Part shown: positions 26,345 to 33,266 of the stretch, piece after piece
How positions within the stretch are numbered: the first letter of the stretch is position 1
How the letters are laid out: the number at the start of each line of letters is the position of its first letter
Assembly (NCBI GenBank): GCA_024226935.1
Contig: JAAELK010000359.1
Location: forward strand, 1 to 33,266
Direction: 5' to 3'
DNA length: 33,266 nucleotides
DNA from: Desulfobacteraceae bacterium
Lineage (GTDB): Bacteria > Desulfobacterota > Desulfobacteria > Desulfobacterales > Desulfobacteraceae
Position numbers and translations under genes: made by a program
The notes under the pieces: generated by a model
What the model was told of the DNA's origin: nothing
What the model saw: the letters and a program-made list of their open reading frames with translations, nothing else
The model's database searches: none

Positions 26345-27076
26345 TTAGAACCAGCCTTTGTCCTCCATGCTGGTACGAATTGCCGCAACGTCATTGCCCC
26401 CTCGAACCACAGAAATTTTAAGCTCATAGTAGCCGCAATTATCTTCAAAATTCTGGTCAAAGGACAAAATATTGATTGAGCCGTCTGTATCAGCCACTCC
26501 CTTCATTTGTCCACCGCTCCTGGTGCAGGGGAAAAAGGAGTTCATATTCTTCACATTCTTACTATAATACTTGGTAAGACGTCCCTTATCATGGACGTCA
26601 TTGTTTTGAAACCGGTTCCCATCGGTGGCGTAAAGTGCTCCGTGGGCCTTGGGCATGCATATTATAAGTCCACCCTCATTTTTTGCATAATCATCGGTAC
26701 CGGGATCCTGTCCATAGGCATCACGCCGACAATGCTTGATCTCTTTGCCGGAAAACTGCTGCTCCAAAGTCTTAGCAGCTTCGTCAAAGACTCCATTAAA
26801 CACCGTTGAACTTCCCTCGGTCAAAACCTCAAGCCCTGTTTTTGTGATGGCATTGGCAACAGCTATAATTCCCGCAACAAAATCCAGGCTTGTTTTATCA
26901 AAGGAGGCAATACCGCTGGCATTTTCGATGTGGAAGGTGTCCCCTTTTTCAATACCATCGATAATCAACCCCTTGTCATCATTGGCACTCACGTAAGCCC
27001 ACAGAGCATAACCAACAGCAGGTGAATTTGTACTGTCCATTTCAGTCAGATTAACAACGTTATCCAATTGTGCCAT
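26345..27076 (-). CDS. Orphan hypothetical protein, 243 residues
   Basis: The start is the ATG at 27076, with GAGGAG 8 bases upstream; the longer frame to 27265 has no such site and its extra residues look non-coding. The protein begins MAQLDNVVNL and is rich in Gly, Asp and Asn. There is no signal peptide and no clear membrane segment, though a stretch around residues 65-80 (FVAGIIAVANAITKTG) is moderately hydrophobic. Four cysteines are spread over the second half. The end, GYYELKISVVRGG, suggests a beta-strand structure. I do not recognise the family. It is a single-gene unit with its own strong terminator, which suggests independent and possibly high expression. Confidence 0.8.
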   Translation of the reverse strand: MAQLDNVVNLTEMDSTNSPAVGYALWAYVSANDDKGLIIDGIEKGDTFHIENASGIASFDKTSLDFVAGIIAVANAITKTGLEVLTEGSSTVFNGVFDEAAKTLEQQFSGKEIKHCRRDAYGQDPGTDDYAKNEGGLIICMPKAHGALYATDGNRFQNNDVHDKGRLTKYYSKNVKNMNSFFPCTRSGGQMKGVADTDGSINILSFDQNFEDNCGYYELKISVVRGGNDVAAIRTSMEDKGWF

Positions 27077-27595
27077 GATCCTATCTCCTCTATAAAAATA
27101 TTGGGCCCGCAAATTTTTATCCACATCGAACAGCCCCTGTTTAATGCAAAAATTCACCAATTGAAAGTTGCAATCTTCGATGTACAGGCTATATGAGCAA
27201 GGCACATGCCAAAAAAGTTTTTTTGATATCCATGGCAACCATTTGGATGGGATAACCATCTGCAAATACTAAAAATAGATATTTCCATTAAAGTTGAAAA
27301 TGCAAAGAATGCTTACATCCTTAAATGGATATCAAAAATATTACTGGCCGATAAATTAATCACCTGTCCATTTAATCGAGCAAAAATAATTATTAGGGTT
27401 GTAAATTACCTGATTTGCTGTATAAAGAGCGGTTCTTATATTTTTTAAAATGTTTGTCCGGCTGAATGATGGCCGGATTTTTGTTTATTTTATATGAAAC
27501 TCCCAGAATCAAAAGAGAGTTTCGATTTTTATAGTGGGTGGAACCAAGGGTAAAATTTTTGGGCCGCCCATGGCGGTTATAAAGGTTATATTATT
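27077..27595. other. 519-bp non-coding region between divergent genes
   Basis: No convincing gene is seen. It holds a 14-bp inverted repeat pair, TTTTTGATATCCAT (27220-27233) and ATGGATATCAAAAA (27325-27338), 91 bp apart. It also holds the hairpin at 27457-27477 and the promoters that the divergent orphan gene and ychF must use. The length and the internal hairpin leave room for a small RNA or a ychF leader. Confidence 0.4.
27457..27477 (+). terminator. Terminator-like hairpin upstream of ychF
   Basis: TCCGGC (27457-27462) and GCCGGA (27472-27477) form a 6-bp GC-rich stem with a 9-nt loop, followed at once by TTTTTGTTTATTTT. No gene ends here on the plus strand, so it either closes a small RNA or attenuates transcription into ychF. 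Confidence 0.55.
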
Positions 27596-28705
27596 ATGCA
27601 GCTCAATTGTGGAATCGTGGGACTTCCCAACGTTGGAAAATCAACTATATTTTCGGCACTTACCTCAGCCCCTGCCGAAGCGGCAAATTATCCATTTTGT
27701 ACCATCGAGCCCAATGTGGGCATCGTAAGCGTTCCCGACAAGAGACTTGGCCGGATCACCGAGTATATTGTTCCCCAGAAGGTTATCCCTGCCATTGTTG
27801 AGTTCGTGGATATTGCAGGTCTTGTAAAAGGAGCCTCCAAGGGGGAAGGACTCGGGAATAAATTTCTAGGGCATATCAGACAGGTAGGTGCCATTGTCCA
27901 CGTGGTTCGTTGTTTCGATGACAATGACGTTGTCCATGTGGAGGGCAGGGTTGATCCCGAAAGTGATATTGAAACCATCGGTATCGAGCTTGCTTTTGCA
28001 GATCTTGAAACGGTCCAGAAAAGACTGGATAATCTTGTGCGGCTGAAAAAATCCAATGACAAGAAAATTTCAGACGGGGCAAAGGCCCTGGAACCAGTTT
28101 TAATATTGCTGCAAGAAGCTCTTGAAGAGGGAATACCGGCACGACGGGTAGAGTTGGATGAACATCAGATAAACATGATTACAGAACTCCACCTGATCAC
28201 CATGAAAAAGCAACTCTATTGCTGCAACGTGGGCGAAGACGATCTTCAAAAAGATAACGATTATGTCAAAAAAGTTAAGGCCTTTGCCCAAAAAGACGGC
28301 TCCGGGGTGGTTGTCATCTCGGGCAAGTTGGAATCTGAAATTGCCGACCTTGATTCGGCGGAAGAAAAAGCTGAATTTCTAATGGCTGCGGGTCTTGAAG
28401 AGTCGGGGCTGGATAAACTTATCCGCCAGGGCTATGACATGCTGGAGCTTAACACCTATTTTACCGCAGGAGAACAAGAGGTTCGGGCCTGGACATTTCC
28501 CAATGGTACCAGGGCACCCCAGGCGGCAGGAATTATCCATACAGATTTTGAACGGGGATTTATCCGGGCGGAAACCTACCATTGCACAGAACTTTTTGAT
28601 TACAAAACCGAACAAAAACTCAAAGAAAGCGGCAAATTAAGGGTGGAAGGAAAAGATTATGTTGTGGCCGACGGTGATGTTCTTCACTTCAGGTTCAACG
28701 TATAA
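27596..28705 (+). CDS. ychF: Redox-regulated ATPase YchF
   Basis: This is a 369-residue member of the Obg-related family that prefers ATP and binds ribosomes or the 26S-like protein machinery; in bacteria it affects stress resistance. The P-loop GLPNVGKST lies at residues 8-16, the switch II region is DIAGLVKGASKGEGLGN, and NVGE replaces the usual NKxD, which gives ATP specificity. A central coiled-coil and a C-terminal TGS domain (EVRAWTF through GDVLHFRFNV) complete it. The length is close to the usual 363. ATG with AAAGG upstream. A bidirectional terminator follows. Confidence 0.97.
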   Translation: MQLNCGIVGLPNVGKSTIFSALTSAPAEAANYPFCTIEPNVGIVSVPDKRLGRITEYIVPQKVIPAIVEFVDIAGLVKGASKGEGLGNKFLGHIRQVGAIVHVVRCFDDNDVVHVEGRVDPESDIETIGIELAFADLETVQKRLDNLVRLKKSNDKKISDGAKALEPVLILLQEALEEGIPARRVELDEHQINMITELHLITMKKQLYCCNVGEDDLQKDNDYVKKVKAFAQKDGSGVVVISGKLESEIADLDSAEEKAEFLMAAGLEESGLDKLIRQGYDMLELNTYFTAGEQEVRAWTFPNGTRAPQAAGIIHTDFERGFIRAETYHCTELFDYKTEQKLKESGKLRVEGKDYVVADGDVLHFRFNV

Positions 28706-28717
28706 TTTTTTTATAAG

Positions 28718-28749
28718 GGCTGTCAAAGTGCTGCAAAACTTTGACAGCC
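28718..28749. terminator. Bidirectional terminator between ychF and the aminopeptidase gene
   Basis: GGCTGTCAAAG (28718-28728) and CTTTGACAGCC (28739-28749) form a perfect 11-bp stem with a 10-nt loop, flanked by AT-rich DNA with T-runs on the right and A-runs on the left. It serves two genes that converge here. Confidence 0.85.
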
Positions 28750-28781
28750 TTGTAAAATACTTTTTTTACAATCCATACACC

Positions 28782-30560
28782 TTAGATGGGTTCGGTTTTG
28801 CTTTGCAGCCAGGCTGCAACTTCAGGATCAAGGCCGGAACTCAAGCGTTCATAGACCTTTTTATGATAACCATTGATATAGTCTACTTCCTCCCGGGAAA
28901 ATAGTTTTTTGTCCATCAGGGAGGTTTCAAAATGACATAGGGTCATGTTTTCAAATTTTAAAAAGTTACCAAACTCTGTCTTGAATGCCTCGTCCACCAA
29001 AATCATATTTTCAAGGCGGATACCATAATGCCCCTCCCTGTAAACACCTGGTTCATTGGTTAAAAGCATTCCTTTTTTCAGTTCCACATCCACTGGATGG
29101 GGACTTATCCTTGCGGGGCCTTCATGGACACCGAGAAAAAAGCCCACACCGTGGCCTGTGCCATGGCCAAAATTTATGCCTTCCTTCCAGAGAAACTGCC
29201 GGGCCAGGGTATCGATTTGAAAACCCTTGGTCCCTTTGGGGAAAAGGGCCGTGGCCACAGCAATATGCCCCTTGAGCACCAGGGTGTAATCGCAAATTTG
29301 CTGTTTTGTGGGGGTGCCAAGATTCATCGTCCGGGTAATATCGGTGGTGCCGGTAAGATAATTTCCCCCGGAATCGGCAAGAAACATCCCCTCTTTTTTT
29401 AAAACCGCATCACTTTTTGAGGTGGCACGATAATGACACATGGCAGAATGCTCCCCATAGGCCATGATGGAATCAAAACTGTTGTCAACAAAATCCGGTT
29501 GTTCTTTTCTAAATTCAAAAACCTTTGCCGCCGCATCCATTTCAGAAACCTTGGTTTCATCGGTTTTGTTTTCCAACCAATACAAAAAATTAACCATTGC
29601 GATTCCATCTTTAACCGCTGTTTTTCGCATATGATCAATTTCTATCTCATTTTTAACGGCCTTAAGTTCTGTGGCAGGATTAACTTTTTCAATAATCTTT
29701 GCCCTGGTATCTATGGCATTATAAAGGGTGTCTCCCACGGCCTCGGGATCCAGATGAATTGAAATCCCTTCTCCCAGGCTGGATAACTTTTCTTTCACAA
29801 GCTCATATGGTAACAGCTCAATTTTATCTTGTTCAAATTGAGAAATTATACCGGCATCAACCTTATCAGGATTAATGAAAAGAGTTGCCTTATCAAGGGT
29901 GACAAGGGCAAAGGCAAGATTTACAGGATTTGTGTGAACATCTTCTCCCCTAAGATTAAAGGTCCAGGCAATATCATCCAAGGTGGTCATCAAGTAAGCA
30001 TTGGCCCCGGCTTTTTCCATGGCGTTCCGGATCAATTCCAGTTTTTCAAGGCGGGTCCGGCCGGCATAGGCAGTAGATAACATCCAGGCCTTGGAAGCTG
30101 GCAAGGGGGGGCAAGCAAGCCAAATATCAGAAATAAAATCAATGTCGCTCACAAGGGAAATACCCTTTTGCTTAAATAATTTCCTATATTTTTTTACATT
30201 TGCAACCGAGACCATATTCCCATCCATGGCAATAGTATCACCCGGGCAAAGAGTATAAGACAGCCATGTCTCAAATTCTGGAACACCATCATCACCCTGC
30301 TTGAACAACTCAAAGCTAGTTCCCTTGAGCTGGGAAGCTGCCTGAATCCAATATCTAAAATCGGTCCAGAGAACCGCAGATTCGCGGGTTACCACAGCCG
30401 TTCCCGCAGAGCCTGTAAAACCGGTCAGCCATTGCCTTACCTGCCAATGATCAGCGACATTTTCACTCTGGTGGGGGTCCCCGCTGGGAACAACAAAAGC
30501 TGCAATATTCCTGTCTGCCATTTGCTTTCTTAACAAAGCTATCTTTTCGTTGGTATTCAA
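28782..30560 (-). CDS. Xaa-Pro aminopeptidase family protein (M24B, long type)
   Basis: A 592-residue aminopeptidase P of the long, eukaryote-like type, with two N-terminal creatinase-like domains and a C-terminal pita-bread catalytic domain. It removes an N-terminal residue ahead of proline. The metal ligands are visible: DSGGNYLTGTTDITRT supplies two Asp, GHGTGHGVG a His, NEPGVY a Glu and RLENMILV the last Glu. The HEGP motif is present too. The start is TTG preceded by AAAGGA, as no ATG lies near the conserved N-terminus. There is no signal peptide, so it is cytosolic. It is convergent with ychF and divergent from tetR. Confidence 0.93.
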   Translation of the reverse strand: MNTNEKIALLRKQMADRNIAAFVVPSGDPHQSENVADHWQVRQWLTGFTGSAGTAVVTRESAVLWTDFRYWIQAASQLKGTSFELFKQGDDGVPEFETWLSYTLCPGDTIAMDGNMVSVANVKKYRKLFKQKGISLVSDIDFISDIWLACPPLPASKAWMLSTAYAGRTRLEKLELIRNAMEKAGANAYLMTTLDDIAWTFNLRGEDVHTNPVNLAFALVTLDKATLFINPDKVDAGIISQFEQDKIELLPYELVKEKLSSLGEGISIHLDPEAVGDTLYNAIDTRAKIIEKVNPATELKAVKNEIEIDHMRKTAVKDGIAMVNFLYWLENKTDETKVSEMDAAAKVFEFRKEQPDFVDNSFDSIMAYGEHSAMCHYRATSKSDAVLKKEGMFLADSGGNYLTGTTDITRTMNLGTPTKQQICDYTLVLKGHIAVATALFPKGTKGFQIDTLARQFLWKEGINFGHGTGHGVGFFLGVHEGPARISPHPVDVELKKGMLLTNEPGVYREGHYGIRLENMILVDEAFKTEFGNFLKFENMTLCHFETSLMDKKLFSREEVDYINGYHKKVYERLSSGLDPEVAAWLQSKTEPI

Positions 30561-30644
30561 AAAATTTTATCCTTTATTTTTTATATGAAACTCCCGATAC
30601 ACAAATTCCATACTATATATAGAAAAAATACTCAATATTTTCCC

Positions 30645-30698
30645 TTGATCCTACAGAAAAGGCATGCTAAGAAAAACAAACCATACGGTATGGTTTGT
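30645..30698 (+). promoter_or_regulatory. Promoter and palindromic operator of tetR-tnaA
   Basis: TTGATC (30645-30650), a 17-nt spacer and TAAGAA (30668-30673) form a plausible promoter. Directly after it ACAAACCATAC (30676-30686), a single G and GTATGGTTTGT (30688-30698) form a perfect 11-1-11 palindrome at the expected transcription start. Such a site is typical for TetR-family proteins that repress their own operon, here by blocking initiation. Confidence 0.75.
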
Positions 30699-30714
30699 AA
30701 TCATATGGAGTACC

Positions 30715-31266
30715 ATGAAAAGAACGGATAAAAACGCTTGGCTTGCCGAAGGGTTCAAAATCCTTAGAAGCAAGGGAGCAGCAGGATTAACCATTGAAAA
30801 ACTGACCCAGGGTTTAAAAAAAACCAAGGGTTCTTTTTATCATCATTTCAAAAACAAAAATGACTATTTCCAACAGCTCCTGGAACAATGGGAAGAACAG
30901 CAGTCCATTGAAATCATCCAGAATATTCAAGACAAAAAAAACCTGGAAGAGATTAATGAAAACCTTGTAACATTGTCCGGGGCAGCCATGGACCCGAAAA
31001 CAGAGGTTGCCATCCGTGCATGGGCATTACGAGACCCCCTTGCCCGCAAATTTCAAGAACGCATTGATACCCGCAGGGTAGATTTTTTAAAAAACATGTT
31101 TTCCCTTATGACCCAGAACAAGGGCCAGGTAGAACTCTTTTCCATGATTAGATATTGTTTTTACATCGGTAGCCACCAGATAATCCCGGCCATGGATGAA
31201 AAAATATACAAACAGCACCTGGCTGCATTAATGGAGATGTTTGAACTCTATAGAAAACTTGAATAA
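30715..31266 (+). CDS. TetR/AcrR family transcriptional regulator
   Basis: A 183-residue regulator when started at the ATG at 30715, which has GGAG upstream. The longer frame from 30664 would run through the operator palindrome and is unlikely. The N-terminal helix-turn-helix is GAAGLTIEKLTQGLKKTKGSFYHHF in outline, with the family hallmark KGSFYHHFKNK. The C-terminal ligand domain is variable and uninformative. It lies 29 bp before the tryptophanase gene on the same strand, so it probably controls that gene and itself, with the ligand unknown. An indole- or tryptophan-related signal is a guess. Confidence 0.88.
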   Translation: MKRTDKNAWLAEGFKILRSKGAAGLTIEKLTQGLKKTKGSFYHHFKNKNDYFQQLLEQWEEQQSIEIIQNIQDKKNLEEINENLVTLSGAAMDPKTEVAIRAWALRDPLARKFQERIDTRRVDFLKNMFSLMTQNKGQVELFSMIRYCFYIGSHQIIPAMDEKIYKQHLAALMEMFELYRKLE

Positions 31267-31295
31267 TATAATTTTAATTTAAAAAGGAAACTTCC

Positions 31296-32672
31296 ATGAA
31301 AACCATCATTGAACCATTTAGAATTAAAACCACCGAGCCCATCAAAATTATAACCAGAGAAGAACGTATCAAAGCCCTTGATGCCGCCCATGAAAATGTT
31401 TTTTTACTGGATGCCGAAAATTGCTGCATCGATCTTTTAACCGATTCCGGCACAGGAGCCATGTCCACCCGGCAATGGGCCGCCATGATGGCAGGAGATG
31501 AATCCTACGCAGGCTCCAAATCCTGGAAACGTTTTGAAAAAACAGTAAAAAATATTACCGGCATCAAACACATCCTGCCCACCCACCAGGGAAGAGCAGC
31601 AGAAGGGATTTTGGCCCAGACCCTCATAAAAAAAGGGCAGGTCATCCCAAACAACTCCCATTTTGATACCACCCGGGCAAATATCGAATTTGTGGGAGGA
31701 ATTGCTACCAACCTTCTATGTGCCGAAGGAACTGACACAGCAGATGAATCTCCCTTCAAGGGAAATATGGATATCGAAAAACTTGAAAAGTGCATTGCCG
31801 AACACGGCCGTGAACAAATCCCCTTTGCCATGATCACAGTCACCAATAATACCGGCGGGGGACAACCCGTTTCCATGGCCAATATCCGGGCGGTTAAAAA
31901 AGTTTTACAAAAACATGATATCCCCCTGGTCATCGATGCCTGTAGGTTTGCTGAAAATTCATATTTCATCCATGAAAAAGAAAAAGGTTATCGGGGCAAA
32001 TCTTTACTGGAGATTGCCCAGGAAATGTTTTCCTACGCAGATGCTGCCACCATGAGCTGCAAAAAAGACGGCCTTGCCAACATTGGAGGGTTCCTCATTT
32101 GTAATGATGACACCTGGGCGGAAAACTTTACTAATCTTTTAATCATGCGGGAAGGGTTTCCCACCTATGGAGGGCTTGCAGGAAGGGATCTGGAAGCTAT
32201 TGCCACGGGGTTAATGGAAGCCCTGGAATATGACTACCAGGTTTACCGCCAGGCAACCGTCCAATACTTAAGTAAAAGCCTGATTGAAATCGGCCTTCCC
32301 ATAGTCCGACCGGCTGGAGGCCACGCAGTCTTTCTGGATGCAAAAAAAATGCTCCCCAACATACCCAGTCTGCAATATCCGGGTATCGGCGTAGTCAATG
32401 CTCTATATATAGAAGGAGGCGTCAGGGGGGTGGAATTGGGAAGTGTCATGTTCGGCAGTTTTGACGAAAACGGCAAGGAACTGCCCTCGCCCCTGGAACT
32501 TGTCCGACTGGCCTTTCCAAGGCGGGTCTATACCCAGAGTCACTTTGACTACCTGATAGAGGTAATAAAAGAAGTCTGGGAAAAAAAGAACGAAATCCCA
32601 GGCTATAAAATCACCCATCAATCTAAATATTTAAGGCATTTTACCTGCCATTTTGAAAAGCTGACTCCATAA
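31296..32672 (+). CDS. tnaA: Tryptophanase (beta-eliminating lyase)
   Basis: This PLP enzyme splits L-tryptophan into indole, pyruvate and ammonia. It is 458 residues, the usual size. GDESYAGS (Tyr71), THQGRAAE, the HFDTTRANIE segment and the PLP lysine in TMSCKKDGL (second Lys, 257) are present. Near the C-terminus the segment VELGS stands where tyrosine phenol-lyase has MERG with its phenol-binding Arg. The hydrophobic residue here supports a tryptophan substrate. It also could be a lyase for another aromatic or for cysteine-like substrates. ATG with AAAAGGAA upstream. No TnaC-like leader is seen, so control is expected to come from the adjacent TetR protein. Confidence 0.9.
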   Translation: MKTIIEPFRIKTTEPIKIITREERIKALDAAHENVFLLDAENCCIDLLTDSGTGAMSTRQWAAMMAGDESYAGSKSWKRFEKTVKNITGIKHILPTHQGRAAEGILAQTLIKKGQVIPNNSHFDTTRANIEFVGGIATNLLCAEGTDTADESPFKGNMDIEKLEKCIAEHGREQIPFAMITVTNNTGGGQPVSMANIRAVKKVLQKHDIPLVIDACRFAENSYFIHEKEKGYRGKSLLEIAQEMFSYADAATMSCKKDGLANIGGFLICNDDTWAENFTNLLIMREGFPTYGGLAGRDLEAIATGLMEALEYDYQVYRQATVQYLSKSLIEIGLPIVRPAGGHAVFLDAKKMLPNIPSLQYPGIGVVNALYIEGGVRGVELGSVMFGSFDENGKELPSPLELVRLAFPRRVYTQSHFDYLIEVIKEVWEKKNEIPGYKITHQSKYLRHFTCHFEKLTP

Positions 32673-32699
32673 AATAACTCTGAAAAAAATTTGATTACC

Positions 32700-32725
32700 C
32701 AGGCTTGTCTATGCAGACAAGCCTG
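32700..32725 (+). terminator. Terminator-like hairpin after tnaA
   Basis: CAGGCTTGTCT (32700-32710) and AGACAAGCCTG (32715-32725) form a perfect 11-bp stem with a 4-nt loop, 27 bp after the tnaA stop. The following T-run is weak (CCATTTTC). The remaining stretch up to 32896 shows no gene. Confidence 0.65.
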
Positions 32726-32896
32726 CCATTTTCAGAGCCGACGTAAACAACATTTACAAATGTTCCCAAAATTTTGATCATGCTTTTATCTCATATAATT
32801 ATACTTTTTAAAAATTCCATATTCTTTTTGGAGAACGCAAGCTTCACGCGTTACAGCTTTTTGCCTTCGCAGTGAAAGCATAGGTTATGTAGTCTT

Positions 32897-33139
32897 TTAT
32901 TTTAACTTCCCTCTAATGAAAATTGTATCATTGTTTATTGAAGCTTTTGCTCGTTCCATCAAGTTATAATCAAGAAGTTCTGGTTTATTTTTAAAGGGTA
33001 GAGTTAATTTTGTAAATTCTCGTAAATCTAACAAATTAAGGAAAATATTATTCTTAATCATTGCATTAAATATTTCAATTTTGATATCATTCCAATCCCC
33101 TATAGGATAGAATTCAGATATTAATAATGGTTCATCCGA
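32897..33139 (-). pseudogene. Remnant of an unknown gene truncated by an IS element
   Basis: A minus-strand frame runs 81 codons to a TAA at 32899-32897, with good coding character (DWNDIKIEIFNAMI, LNLLDLREFTKLTLPF, ELLDYNLMERAKASI). No start codon or ribosome site is present at its left-open 5' end; the first in-frame ATG is at about codon 27. Its 5' end runs straight into the end of the ISL3 transposase (33132). I read it as the 3' part of a gene whose beginning was replaced by the IS. The family is not recognised. It might be part of a longer gene of defence or unknown type. Confidence 0.5.
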
Positions 33140-33266
33140 TTAACGCGTACTTTTTTCTATGAAGATCAAAAAGCTTCAATTTGAAAAATTCAAAATCACG
33201 ATATCCATAGGCCTGCCTTTTCATAGTTTTAATTTTGTTATTGGTTCCTTCCAAAGGCCCTGTTGA
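33132..33266 (-). mobile_element. ISL3-family transposase, 3' end
   Basis: The last 44 residues of a transposase run off the right edge: GPLEGTNNKIKTMKR, then QAYGYRDFEFFKLKLFDLHR and a final YALIG. This is the C-terminal block with the catalytic Glu (EG) of ISL3-type DDE transposases. The TGA is followed within a few bases by ATGGTTCATCC on the plus strand, where the IS terminal repeat is expected. The 5' part and the other end lie outside the window, so it cannot be judged whether the element is intact. Confidence 0.85.

Noticed and set aside
27077-27265. N-terminal extension of the 243-residue orphan protein
   Set aside because: No ribosome site upstream, and the extra residues look like translated intergenic DNA, while GAGGAG precedes the ATG at 27076.
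30664-30714. Upstream ATG as start of the TetR regulator
   Set aside because: It would place the perfect operator palindrome inside the coding region and adds residues unlike a TetR N-terminus. The ATG at 30715 has its own GGAG.
31296-32672. Tyrosine phenol-lyase
   Set aside because: The phenol-binding Arg position carries a hydrophobic residue (VELGS), as in tryptophanases.
1-33266. CRISPR arrays, tRNA or rRNA genes
   Set aside because: No regularly spaced repeats, cloverleaf-like sequences or conserved rRNA segments were noticed on either strand.

Overview
The window looks like the chromosome of an anaerobic, probably sulfate-reducing Desulfobacterota (Desulfobacteraceae-like) bacterium. 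This is inferred from gene content: HdrC/HdrB-like proteins next to NifU/NifS, a DVU0772-type small protein, rubrerythrin- and rubredoxin-like proteins, a selenoprotein, a single-cluster ferredoxin, and AT-rich DNA with many strong Shine-Dalgarno sites. No rRNA, tRNA or CRISPR array was seen.

Left part (1-9.7 kb): a very large uncharacterised protein with a possible PHP-like N-terminal half and a membrane-bound C-terminal half; a small ORF with an odd start and a long hairpin; a minus-strand run nifU-nifS-hdrC-hdrB behind a promoter with an operator-like palindrome; then sfsA, a TIGR02757-family gene and, divergent from them, proC.

Middle part (9.7-18 kb): the most interesting locus is a minus-strand gene set at 15.2-10.4 kb. 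It encodes a rubredoxin-like protein, a small zinc-ribbon protein, a rhodanese-rubrerythrin fusion, a flavoprotein resembling the module fused to SelD in some organisms, a TVP38/MerA-like membrane flavoprotein, and a ferredoxin with Asp at one ligand position. The rhodanese-rubrerythrin gene is interrupted by an in-frame TGA exactly where the catalytic Cys should be. A SECIS-like hairpin follows, so I read it as one selenoprotein of 276 residues. The set looks like a redox/persulfide or peroxide-handling system. A LOG-family gene, a lipoprotein and a YdjM-like membrane protein follow.

Right part (18-33.3 kb): a type I restriction-modification operon (hsdM-hsdS-DUF1016 nuclease-hsdR, minus strand), with hsdR flanked by two copies of a palindromic repeat and with a 28-bp palindrome shared between the DUF1016 gene and the intergenic repeat. 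Then come an orphan 243-residue protein with a strong terminator, ychF, an M24 aminopeptidase P, and a tetR-tnaA pair with a near-perfect operator. The right edge carries the 3' end of an ISL3-family transposase next to the remnant of an unknown gene.
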